A DNA stretch of 64,000 bases from Janthinobacterium sp. UMAB-56 (GTDB lineage: Bacteria > Pseudomonadota > Gammaproteobacteria > Burkholderiales > Burkholderiaceae_D). The notes beneath the pieces are model-generated. The model was given only the letters and a program-made list of their open reading frames with translations, did no database searches and was not told the origin of the DNA. Shown here one piece after another: positions 51,001 to 55,778 of this stretch; positions within the stretch are counted from its first letter, which is position 1; each line of letters starts with the position of its first letter. The DNA lies in NCBI RefSeq assembly GCF_900095265.1, contig NZ_LT607665.1:62001-126000 (forward strand), given 5' to 3'. A program made the translations under genes and the position numbers.

Positions 51001-52711
51001 TCGTTCCGGCCGCCACCCGTACCAGGTCGCGCCGGTCGACCCACAGGTCAGTGCTGTTGAGCGCCTTGCTGTCGCGGTTGCCAGGCGCGTCGCGCTGCTC
51101 GTTGCCCTGCGCATTGATCAGCACGTTATTTGACGCCATCGCCACGTTGACGCCCACGGCGCCGGAGACGTCAATGCTGGCGCCGCGCGCCACTTGCGTG
51201 CGGCGCGCGGCCAGCGCATTGACCTGGCCGCCGGTGGCCAGGGTCAGCGAACCGCTGTCGAAGGCGATATCGCCGCCGGAGGCAATCTGGATCAGCGACA
51301 GGTCGCGGCGATTGTAGGCGCCGTCGCTCGGCAACGCCGAATCCTTGATGAGCGCGTCGCGCTGCACGTCCAGCGCGGTGGCGCCGCTGTCGTCGAGCAA
51401 CACCGTAGTGAGGCTGTCCGGGGCCAGGGTCACCAGGCCTGCGCTGCCGTCGGCCTTCAGGTGCACGGTGCCGCGTGTCGTCACGCTGGTGCTGCTCAGC
51501 AGCACGCCAGCCTGCTTCACGTCGCGGCCCGTCAGGGTGACGTCGCCGGTGAGCGCCTGCACCAGGCCGGCATTCGTCACCTTGCCTGCGCCGCTTTGCG
51601 CGTTGAACTTGACGTCGACCTCGTTGCCACGGGTGCTCGAGGTCTGGTTGGCGTCCGTGCCCAGTCCCTTGCGGATGACGAAGCTGTCGCCGGCGGCCAG
51701 CGTGACCTGGCCGTTTGGCGCCGACAGGCTGCCGCCGTTATGCACTTCACGTCCGGCCAGCAGCACGTAGCCGCCGCCTTCCGTCACCGTCTGCGGCTTG
51801 CGCGTGCTGATCTGCGCGCCCGCCTGCACCACCACGTCGGCCGTGGCGTTGGCGTGCGTGGCTACGGCGCCGTTGAGCAGCAGGTCGTTGGCCAGCGTGG
51901 GCTTGAAGCCCGAGCCCAGCGTTTCGCTGTAGATGCCTTTGCGGAATTGACTGTCGCTCATACCCACGGCGGCGGCCACCAGGCTGCGCGTGTCGACCTG
52001 GCTGCTGCCGGAGAACACGATGCCGTTGCGGTTGACCAGCATCACCGTGCCGTCAGCCTTGATCTGGCCGCGCACCTGGCTGGGGCGGGCCAGCGGATCG
52101 TTGACGCGGTTGAGTACGGACCAGTTCGCCAACTGGTCGAATTGCAGGGTGGTATTCTGGCCGATATTAAACGTTTCCCAGTTGAGGATCGCCTTGTCGG
52201 CCGTCTGCTTGACGGTCACCACGGTCTTGCCGTCAGCCTGCGCCTGTGTGGGGCCATTCGCGTTGAACCAGCCTGCCGTCAGGCTGTTGCTGTCGACCTT
52301 CAAACCGCCTTCGGCCAAGCCTTCCGGCACCTTCGAGCCGGCGGCAATGGCCGCCTGGCGCGCCGCCTGCTGGGCCGCCTGCTGCACGGCGATGGCACGC
52401 GCCGCCAGTTGCAGATTGTTCAGCGAACTTTGCAGCTGTGCATTGGCTTTTTGCTGCTGCGCCTGCTTATTGTCCATCCCGATGATAGCCTGGCCATTCG
52501 GCAAGCGTCCCGTGGCGGCAGCCGTGCCCTGCTGCGCGCCCTTGCCGGCAAACCAGGCGCCGCTGAACGGCTGCTGCGCCTGCGCGCCGCCCGCCTGCAG
52601 CAGCATGGCGATGGCCAGCGCCAGCGGTTTCAATCGCACCGGGCGCCGGGCCTGACTGTCCGCCATGGCGGAGGAGGATGCGTGTTTCGTGACCGACTTG
52701 CTTCGCTGCAT
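39035..52711 (-). CDS. Giant TpsA filamentous haemagglutinin-family exoprotein (4558 aa)
   Basis: This is by far the largest gene. It has an extended signal peptide (residues 1-45, KPLALAIAMLLQAGGAQA), an Ala/Gln-rich coiled segment (about 80-125), the TPS secretion domain (about 140-400, with NWETFNIG at 177-184 and NRNGIVF at 227-233), and thousands of residues of beta-helix-like, Gly/Ala-rich repeats. The C-terminus resembles a domain I recall being described for filamentous proteins linked to VreARI signalling (DUF3739). The only cysteines I noticed are C2231 and C2237, mid-protein, not at the C-terminus as in HMW1-type anchoring. AAGGGA lies 8 bases before the ATG. It should be exported by the adjacent TpsB and displayed or released as an adhesin; the ligand is unknown. 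Confidence 0.95.
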   Translation of the reverse strand: MQRSKSVTKHASSSAMADSQARRPVRLKPLALAIAMLLQAGGAQAQQPFSGAWFAGKGAQQGTAAATGRLPNGQAIIGMDNKQAQQQKANAQLQSSLNNLQLAARAIAVQQAAQQAARQAAIAAGSKVPEGLAEGGLKVDSNSLTAGWFNANGPTQAQADGKTVVTVKQTADKAILNWETFNIGQNTTLQFDQLANWSVLNRVNDPLARPSQVRGQIKADGTVMLVNRNGIVFSGSSQVDTRSLVAAAVGMSDSQFRKGIYSETLGSGFKPTLANDLLLNGAVATHANATADVVVQAGAQISTRKPQTVTEGGGYVLLAGREVHNGGSLSAPNGQVTLAAGDSFVIRKGLGTDANQTSSTRGNEVDVKFNAQSGAGKVTNAGLVQALTGDVTLTGRDVKQAGVLLSSTSVTTRGTVHLKADGSAGLVTLAPDSLTTVLLDDSGATALDVQRDALIKDSALPSDGAYNRRDLSLIQIASGGDIAFDSGSLTLATGGQVNALAARRTQVARGASIDVSGAVGVNVAMASNNVLINAQGNEQRDAPGNRDSKALNSTDLWVDRRDLVRVAAGTNGYPTDRWYTGGGLLEVSGYLNTSGHGIGEWAAQGGTVAFQGGELVTQAGSLLNVSGGTFDVQTGMIRQSWLSGKDGQLYRLSTAPGDMLYTGVYQGYAAHHQRWGAEVTENFANPLIGAQQRLENGYTVGRDAGRVVVGTTSAVLEGAIESSVFQGERQQDARDASLDSYRQSQLAAARNGQLVLGQLAPVYDAASAQLRDNPAALLQAIHIGTGGASAGNLLREDALPENLVGKTYLDAGWLNAQNLGGIKAYAGSAIEVDAAVQVTPGGEIALHAPQVKVNAGLTARGGSIALGDIVSKPATGTNGWLDATVATPAPGAKVGIDVTAGVTLDTRGLWSQLKLDPGNISGLPYVNGGAVALVSSGTVNLAAGSAIDTSSGAAVLADGKLKGGRGGDISLRANQNDLNGVKSETLVLDGELRGYGVNGGGTLTIDSGTGVVLGGGMLAGNGVLPAGQSVPVHLTLAAAFTIKAGTVLDTDFSYISTKVHPGQPLLDLPDFSAARPYTLPAAWVVPPASISYEFIFVTGSNGIIYTSGMTVPAGVTLTGVRGKLGSGYLVPADAFPNGMPVPAFNARVAAGTAFAFDVTLQAGDRLLAGNRAPKDLAVKPLLVLDNDLFQRGFAHYNINGQQGVQVAQDATIDVSMPLLRADLALAGQLPTGVDPAAVLQPWLAPLWQENAVKGVLKQRAGADIALSAGTRNAKAPLVVDQGATLRVDDGKSISLTGNGQITVEGTLSAAGGRISVLPGTLVTGSAINRPDGSANAQSIWIGERAVLDVAGRAATATDAQGGVYGHVGAGGTIEIGARHNLDATQVEAADAFVIVRPGARLEASGAVAVLDLPGQGSVQVAGDGGTIALSSFRSLLLDGSLHAAAGGAGAAGGTLALNLETPNYGIVGKLDLKGLGVEDAVRVPRELVLSRLQGDSGLATDLQAGDSDPALRYGVARLGADRVAAGGFDHLALLSNGLLSFDGNLDLSLGQSLRLTASALALAEHADAASTAQVKLAAPYIRLAGTSRSQSDDHLMPNPVRGSGNGGLGAGKLGVPNVDDHASLTLNAALIDLANAVNVGSNGVIAHNAADDLVVKRDAFGELALRSSGDIRMRTAAALYTPGNLTLAGAQIYPVSGATGKVEVGKRNVINEFGLLSTEFDPARKLIIERSGDPAAPLPALPYSVFGSLELSAATVNQGGVVRAPLGKITLGQNTNGAVTGHTNLLPGSVTSVSASGLVMPYGGSLDGLSYMMDGVDVAYKGVGNDPAVVLTGEHIDVRAGAVVDLSGGGTLTGAAFLAGRGGSTDARLNPLVQTSGKGGFVLPGLATNPVYAIVPGAQAGYAPIVAENGAGDPALGRQITIGAGVPGLAAGTYTLLPSSFALLPGAFRVELNGLAAGGLPVGSATAMRNGSFATAVQLGTSNTDRRTALPSQAVLTSADVLRSYSQYNEMSYGAFALAQAVRDGVPRPLLERDAKALHIELVQTKASTDDALRFAGTTNYTPGKDGFGGSALLLGGFGKNYEIIGGGAAPTVDFKGIAVRGDALNAIGAPRLGIGGLPTVNYSSNGNQQANIAQFQGGVDNIVVRDGAVLKAGEVFLVTNSKAGGIVIEQGGGINTLGRGAAAWDSSNGYVYAPGTSSVLAVSNGRLDMLAPGVSTDPRSGPGRIDIGACAAGAVCSGSTPLYSEGSIAAATDQSFNLRDATTYGTRNLVLAVGGINVGSAASLAAMAARDALPAGLTLNQDILDRLLRGDAGVGAPALESLALTARDAINFYDNVELSTINASTGKSSLERLVIGTPAIYGAGGSDAVARIKTDVLVWNGAMTAPGLVSAGGAGSGSGRLLVDARQVEFGYGPNSRPDTIHSMDRLILGFADVTINASERITANHTGSLSVYQSQSGWDTASKGYLRSGGNLALNTALLTGAAGSVNKIKAGGDIHVAKPSGAAATAPGAATLAGALGAEVALDGRSVTLDTSVLLPSGKLSVSAEQDVVLGDSARLDLAGRKIDFNGVAKYSWGGDVVLDSRHGDVRQAAASTIDFSAVSNRAGKLTATALDAQAGSVALLGSIAGGSSGHYDAGGTDVPFAAGGLDVRGQHIADFKGLNQRLSKGGVFGSRSFQLKQGDLVLENELKAREITVSVDGGRLAVNGTVDASGEQVGSIRLAARDGVSVAGSALLDAHGSVLRVDSYGQVIEAPNRAVIDIDAGSGRLVLDTGARMDLRAGTAGKADRIASLGTLELSARRLGGATGNDVAIDAAGPLAIDGAHAITVNGFWSYADARPGTETTADGRPYQVIDQAYLDRKHDDSVAFMTGALANDGLMHGRLSGLRNYKDAFHLRPGVAILSATPDGDLHVDGDIDLSGYRYASVNAHTQKTGVAGSGEAGALVLRAGGNLNVFGSINDGFDGKALPVTPDEKGWMLARGRVPFGADVIVPHGQLVTLADDTFFQSGRTLNYDLPMKAMSLRAGTALPSQATLTAEVELPAGTVLGGAVRNAAGDIVYAAGTVLAKAVTLGSGTRLDAGTRLPVGMSVAAMTWPGGVPLPYPVGAVRDTPSPDYDGDGLPDTPANGVVLAGELTLRKGALVPSETWVRLPGGADSVALRPADADGNQGRNWALAPMLASGSQSWSMRLVAGADMQAADSRALRPMGDNRSLLLTDHHYGAALGLSLPKVAVPPIEGVAGNLYWMGDSSLYFGIEPGTLINVDDYGGVEAVLEYNNLGVGDLVTWLPEGGSFPMVPLPARQQLFSVLRTGTGDLDLLAGGNFNQSSPYGVYTAGTQAANVAAAYRLPRAADRNGSILGPDGDAFKPYVDGGAQSLYQAWYPEHGGNVLVRAQGDVTGDLVGAGYGTERRPDDLGYLRPQQDSSAVGTWLWRQGTGSAVAQGDGVPTAWWINFGSYVAGGLGANYLYETLPVMTGFTGIATLGGGNLVLEAGKAAGMLSPRTDQAAKFVMRSQGLNLAVASTGRVSADGSALTLTGGGDLDVRIGGGLNPVAEVRSFAETIGEITPDTRFAGTRGDLNSTFVNLRGALRMEAGAVGGIELRFDKGDTQESRAYQVYTSTSSIAGGGPVVVPGDSGVRIDARGDLVLGGVGDAGRVTQINNGTPFTAKGVAQDGEGYSWFSLWTPSTAIDLFSAGGNLTPSTAWSDDRASGNQASSGGRFVMPSQLRAVAASGSLYVGNSAQGARDTDTGTLARPATGLLLAPSPVDVHFTRRTPGQLELLAADSIYAGGYSVTASGADPTALPNPFNPGFAGVSGTTAYGDMYTHNVNQLAQAPSVLFASREAGALPQRYPLFTLTPPTASGYAVQDQLPARYYALAGDIVGLRTGSIITRGGGNAASHSTWYEGAGPVDIRAGRDIVNSGTALGLVEATPEGMLGWTSEIAYANPSLPLRPTEIRAGSARGNLVLHNNPDEVSVVRAGRDIRYGTFYVGGPGTLEVTAGRDIDMADKAELKSIGAVTNSTSGDRSSGASIAVAAGVGAHGPNYDAFAARYLDAANLIEPGKSLADQPGKAVAVYGGRLGLADWLRTQFGYSGDAAGAPAFLAARQSELDKTLQASSGGARRDLQREYGLSSQLHLVNWLETRYGAGQRNGAGLTFDAGSMDARKFFAALPAEQQRVFLRNVYFAELKAGGREYTAAGGVREGSYLRGREAIATLFPSKDAQGKPVTYAGDLTMFSGATYYADGAESTSTKRPRKGVNYLTRQQYALSGNNHLPVFDQVDAGIHTDFGGNIDILTPGGRTLVGVDGGFVPGEGSGVLTQGAGEIQIYARDSILLGQSRIFTTFGGNILAWSAQGDINAGRGSKSTVVFTPQRRVYDDIGQVTLSPTTPNTGAGIATLNPIPEVPPGDIDLIAPLGTIDAGEAGIRVSGNVNLAALQVVNAENIQVQGKSTGMPATAAVNVAALSNASAAATQAVTAAQDVLQRERAATRQALPSLFTVKVLGFGNEQADEGGVGNHKGGEPQASSYQPAGVVQVLGAGPLTAPQLQALTPNERRGMQP

Positions 52712-52846
52712 GGCGACATTCCCTTTTCATGTTCCGTTGCTGACCGATATCGCGAGGCGGCGCGCGGCACGCACAGGGCGGGCGGCAGGCACTGATTCGC
52801 GGCTTCCAGCAGCATTGACAGGGAATAAGGTCCGGGACTGCAAAAG

Positions 52847-52862
52847 GTCATGAAAATGTCAT
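52847..52862 (-). promoter_or_regulatory. Direct-repeat motif upstream of tpsA, copy B
   Basis: On the minus strand ATGACA-N5-ATGACC (52862-52857 and 52851-52846) repeats one half-site 11 bases apart. It lies about 140 bases before the tpsA start, in the 180-base gap after the FecR-like gene. I see no clear sigma-70 promoter in this gap; an ECF promoter read by the neighbouring sigma factor is plausible. Confidence 0.35.
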
Positions 52863-52891
52863 AATTGGCGACATGCTATCGACGTGCATCG

Positions 52892-53839
52892 CTAGCCAAA
52901 CAGCACGATGCCGCCCGGCAAGCGCGTCACGCGCGCGCCATACGCATCCTGGATCAGGGCGATCACATCATCGAGGCGGTCGAGCGAAAAGCTCGCTTGC
53001 ACGCGCGCCTGTTGCAAGGCCTCGCCATGGAGGATCAGCTTGCCGGGACGGTAGCGGTTCACCTCGTCCACCACCTCGGCCAGGGTGCTTTGCTTGAACA
53101 CCAGCAGGCGCTGGCGCCAGGCGCTGACGTCGCCCTTCGCCACGGCACGCACGAGGCCGAAATGCTCGGGCCGATAGCGCAGCTGCTGGCCAGCTGCCAG
53201 TTCCGCATCGTTGCCGGCCTGCGCCACGCGCAAACGGCCCGCCAGGCACGTCACGCACACTTCCTGGCCGAACAGCCGGATATTGAAGCGCGCGCTGCCG
53301 GCCGACACCGTGCCATCGCCGGCCTGCACGCGCACGCGCGCCGCGCCGCCGAGGCCGGCCTGGAATTCCGCTTCGCCCGCCAGCAGCACCAGCGCTGCGG
53401 CGCCATCCTGCAACGGTGCCGCATCGAGGCGCGTCTGCGTATTCATCTGCACCAGCACGCCGCCATCGAGGGCCACTTCGCGCTGCTCGCCCGTGCCGGT
53501 AGCGTAATCGGCACCCAGGCCCGCCACGACCGGCCACAGGTCGGTGGGCGGGCGCAGCACCAGCAAGCCCAGCGAGGCGGCCACGCCGGCGCCCAGCCAG
53601 GCGCGCCGCGCCATGTTCACGGGCGCCTGGGCCCGCTTGACGGCGCGCGCGGCCGGCGCCATCGCGCTCCACACGGCGCGCGCCTCGGCAAACGCCGTCG
53701 CATGCCGGCGGCTGCGCGCGCACCAGTGGCGAAACACTTGCGCATCGCGCTCGCTGACCTGGCCCGAGGCCAGGCGCACGACCCACGCCTGCGCTTCTTT
53801 CTGGATGACACCCATGTCGTCTTCCGCTTGTTCAATCAT
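52892..53839 (-). CDS. FecR/VreR-like anti-sigma regulator
   Basis: The 315-residue inner-membrane protein has a cytoplasmic N-terminal helical domain (residues 1-65, EAQAWVVRLASGQVSERDA), one membrane helix (about 79-96), and a periplasmic FecR domain (ALDGGVLVQMNTQTRLD, then LLAGEAEF) with a C-terminal STN-like part. It should hold the ECF sigma factor inactive, or activate it when the periplasmic signal arrives. The start at 53839 overlaps the sigma-gene stop by 8 bases (53832-53839), typical of sigma/anti-sigma pairs. Confidence 0.92.
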   Translation of the reverse strand: MIEQAEDDMGVIQKEAQAWVVRLASGQVSERDAQVFRHWCARSRRHATAFAEARAVWSAMAPAARAVKRAQAPVNMARRAWLGAGVAASLGLLVLRPPTDLWPVVAGLGADYATGTGEQREVALDGGVLVQMNTQTRLDAAPLQDGAAALVLLAGEAEFQAGLGGAARVRVQAGDGTVSAGSARFNIRLFGQEVCVTCLAGRLRVAQAGNDAELAAGQQLRYRPEHFGLVRAVAKGDVSAWRQRLLVFKQSTLAEVVDEVNRYRPGKLILHGEALQQARVQASFSLDRLDDVIALIQDAYGARVTRLPGGIVLFG

Positions 53840-54389
53840 GATGTTTAGACGTTTTTCCCGCGCCGGGACCGAAGCGCTGGATGAAATCGCGTCCCATGCG
53901 TTCGCAGCAATGCTCCAGGCCGGCGCGCAATTCTTTCTCGACCGTGCGGGCGGAAATGCCGAAGCGCTCGGCGATGTCGCGGTGCGGCAGTTGATCGACG
54001 CGGGCGGCGATGACGATGGCGCGCCGGCGCTTCGGCAGCTCCTGCAAGGCCCGTTCCAGTTCTTCCAGTTCGGCGCGCGCGCTGAAGGTGCGGGCCGGGT
54101 CGGCCAATTCATCGGCCATCTCGTACAAATCGTCGATATCCGGCAGGCTGAGCAAACGCGCATTGTCGCGGCGTTGATCTTCCGCAATGTTGATGGCGAT
54201 ACGCATCAGATATGCGGACGGGTAGCTGATCGCCTCAGGCACGTTCATGCGTTCGACCCGCAAATACGTTTCATGCAGCGCGTCATTGGCCAGGTCTTCC
54301 GAGCCCAGGCGGCGCTGCAGGTGGCGGCGAAACTGGCCGTAGCGTTCCAGGAACAGCTTGCGCAAGGTGGTTTTCAGCAAGTCCGGCAT
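53832..54389 (-). CDS. ECF sigma factor, VreI/FecI-like
   Basis: The 185-residue protein has region 2 (FLERYGQFRRHLQRRLGSED, then DALHETYLRV, with promoter-melting AYLMRIAINIAED) and region 4 (LQELPKRRRAIVIAARVD, then IAERFGISARTVEKELR). It is an iron-starvation-type (FecI-like) ECF sigma factor by its motifs and by its FecR-like partner. It begins 2 bases after the STN-TonB gene. Its likely targets are its own operon and tpsA. Confidence 0.94.
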   Translation of the reverse strand: MPDLLKTTLRKLFLERYGQFRRHLQRRLGSEDLANDALHETYLRVERMNVPEAISYPSAYLMRIAINIAEDQRRDNARLLSLPDIDDLYEMADELADPARTFSARAELEELERALQELPKRRRAIVIAARVDQLPHRDIAERFGISARTVEKELRAGLEHCCERMGRDFIQRFGPGAGKTSKHHD

Positions 54390-54391
54390 CG

Positions 54392-55123
54392 TCAGGGCGC
54401 CCCGGCCAAGGTGAGGTAGGGCGCGCAGTCGGCGTCTGGGTCGGGCCGCGGCGTCAGCAGTATCGTCAGCGGCTGCGGCAAGCCGGCCGGTGGCGCGCCA
54501 TCCATCAGCAGGCTGCGCAGGCGCTGCAGGACGGCGTGGTCGCGCTGCGCCACGCCGCTCGGTTCCAGCACGTGCACGGCACGCACCCTGCCCCGCTCAT
54601 CGAGCCACAGCTGGAAGGCCAGACGGTAGCGGCCGAAGGCGTCCGGATGCAAGCGGCACAGGGCGCGCGTGAGCGAGCGCTGCAGGATGGCCGCATAGCC
54701 TTGCAACGGTGGCGCGGCAGGGACGGCCTCGGCCGGCACAGGCGCCGACGCCACCGGTGCGTCAGCCAGCGCCAGCAAGGTAAACGCCCTGCTGCCGCTG
54801 AAACGTGCGCCCAGCTGCGTGCCGGCCAGCAAACGCTGCAGTGCTTCGGCCGGCGTGTAATCGCCGCGCACGGACGCAGCCACGCGCCCCGCAGCCAGGG
54901 TGCTGCTGACCAGCACGGAATACCCGGTCGCTTCGCCAAACGCCACCAGGGCAGTATCGAGCGGCTGGGCGGGCAAGTCGAAGCGCAGGGTCGCGTGCAC
55001 GGTGGCATCAGCATCGTCCGCGCCCGCAGCCGGCCGCACGAATGTCATCAATGTCATCAACGTCATCAGCAAGCAGGCGGACAGGGCATTGCCCGTTGCG
55101 GCGCGGCGGTGGCTTAGTGTCAT
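54392..55123 (-). CDS. STN-TonB hybrid periplasmic protein (VreA-like)
   Basis: The 243-residue product has an N-terminal signal or membrane anchor, an STN domain (about 46-120, RFDLPAQPLDTALVAFGEAT then AEALQRLLAGT) and a C-terminal TonB-type domain (about 145-228, YRLAFQLWLDERGRVRAVHV). No beta-barrel follows, so it is not a TonB-dependent receptor. This STN plus TonB layout is what I recall of VreA in P. aeruginosa, which works with an ECF sigma factor and an anti-sigma factor. The start is uncertain: ATG 55123 is chosen, with ATG 55156 and TTG 55174 also in frame. A 9-bp tandem repeat lies in the signal region. Confidence 0.85.
   Translation of the reverse strand: MTLSHRRAATGNALSACLLMTLMTLMTFVRPAAGADDADATVHATLRFDLPAQPLDTALVAFGEATGYSVLVSSTLAAGRVAASVRGDYTPAEALQRLLAGTQLGARFSGSRAFTLLALADAPVASAPVPAEAVPAAPPLQGYAAILQRSLTRALCRLHPDAFGRYRLAFQLWLDERGRVRAVHVLEPSGVAQRDHAVLQRLRSLLMDGAPPAGLPQPLTILLTPRPDPDADCAPYLTLAGAP
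55041..55067 (-). repeat. 9-bp tandem repeat in the STN gene signal sequence
   Basis: Three units, AATGTCATC, AATGTCATC and AACGTCATC, lie head to tail at 55041-55067. On the minus strand they encode repeating Met-Thr-Leu in the hydrophobic signal core (LMTLMTLMTF). Confidence 0.7.
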
Positions 55124-55211
55124 TTTCCAGGGGAAGCAGCTAAAAATCCTGCTCATGAAGTGTCTTGACTGCAATATTTCAAGCAGAATGGCAAGATGGT
55201 AGCTTCATAAA

Positions 55212-55230
55212 ATGACAACTGCATGACATT
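55212..55230 (+). promoter_or_regulatory. Direct-repeat motif in the STN / small-protein divergent region, copy A
   Basis: ATGACA (55212-55217) and ATGACATT (55223-55230) lie 11 bases apart on the plus strand. The region is shared by the minus-strand STN operon and the plus-strand secreted protein. Confidence 0.35.
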
Positions 55231-55318
55231 GGTCACAAAGCGACCGGGCTTAGGTGTCATCACTGCGACATATGATTTTGCTATGCTGAGCGCTTATTCC
55301 ATCGCTCCGGGAGCCGCC

Positions 55319-55684
55319 ATGCCACGCCTGTTATCGCTGTTGCTGCTGGCCTGTGCCGCCCTGCCCGCGCAGGCGGACGAGCACACCGTCGTCGTGAAGG
55401 CCGCCGCGCCGGAAAAGGGTTGCGTGGAAGTGGAAGTGCATGGCCAGCGCGCGCAATCGATGTCTTGCTTGAGTGAAAAGTTATTGCCGAATAGCAACAC
55501 GATAAAGCGGCCACCGCCCCCCCTGTCCGGCGCGGAAGCGGCCGTGCAGCGGCCGTCGAACCAGCTGGGCCTGTACAACCGCGCCGCCCTCGAACACCGC
55601 ATGGGCAATGCCTTCGGCAAATCCGTCACGCCGCAGAGGCCGGCGCCGGCGCCGCCCGCCAGCCCACTGCTGCCGCCCCGTTGA
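55319..55684 (+). CDS. Small secreted protein of unknown function
   Basis: The 121-residue protein has a signal peptide ([19 protein letters not shown], cut before DEHTVVV), a short beta-rich part with two Cys (KGCVEVEV and MSCLSEKL) and a proline-rich tail. I do not recognise a named domain. ATG 55319 has GGGAG 5 bases upstream; an upstream in-frame ATG at 55223 lies inside the probable control region and adds 32 unlikely residues. It is transcribed away from the STN-sigma-anti-sigma operon and may be an independent gene. Confidence 0.72.
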   Translation: MPRLLSLLLLACAALPAQADEHTVVVKAAAPEKGCVEVEVHGQRAQSMSCLSEKLLPNSNTIKRPPPPLSGAEAAVQRPSNQLGLYNRAALEHRMGNAFGKSVTPQRPAPAPPASPLLPPR

Positions 55685-55722
55685 CGCGGCCGTCAACGCA
55701 CAGTCCATTTGCGCTGTCAAGA

Positions 55723-55750
55723 TTGCGCAATCGCGCCGATTGCGTATCAT
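55723..55750 (+). promoter_or_regulatory. Probable tex promoter with palindrome
   Basis: TTGCGC (55723-55728) and TATCAT (55745-55750) are separated by 16 bases. GATTGCGCAATC (55721-55732) is a perfect 12-bp palindrome over the -35 box, and GATTGCG recurs at 55738. Confidence 0.45.
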
Positions 55751-55778
55751 TCCAGGCTTGATCGCTCTGGAAACAACC

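Noticed and set aside
47771-51133. A long plus-strand open frame of about 1100 codons inside tpsA
   Set aside because: Antisense to the repetitive Gly/Ala-rich tpsA coding strand; no ribosome binding site or recognisable domain.
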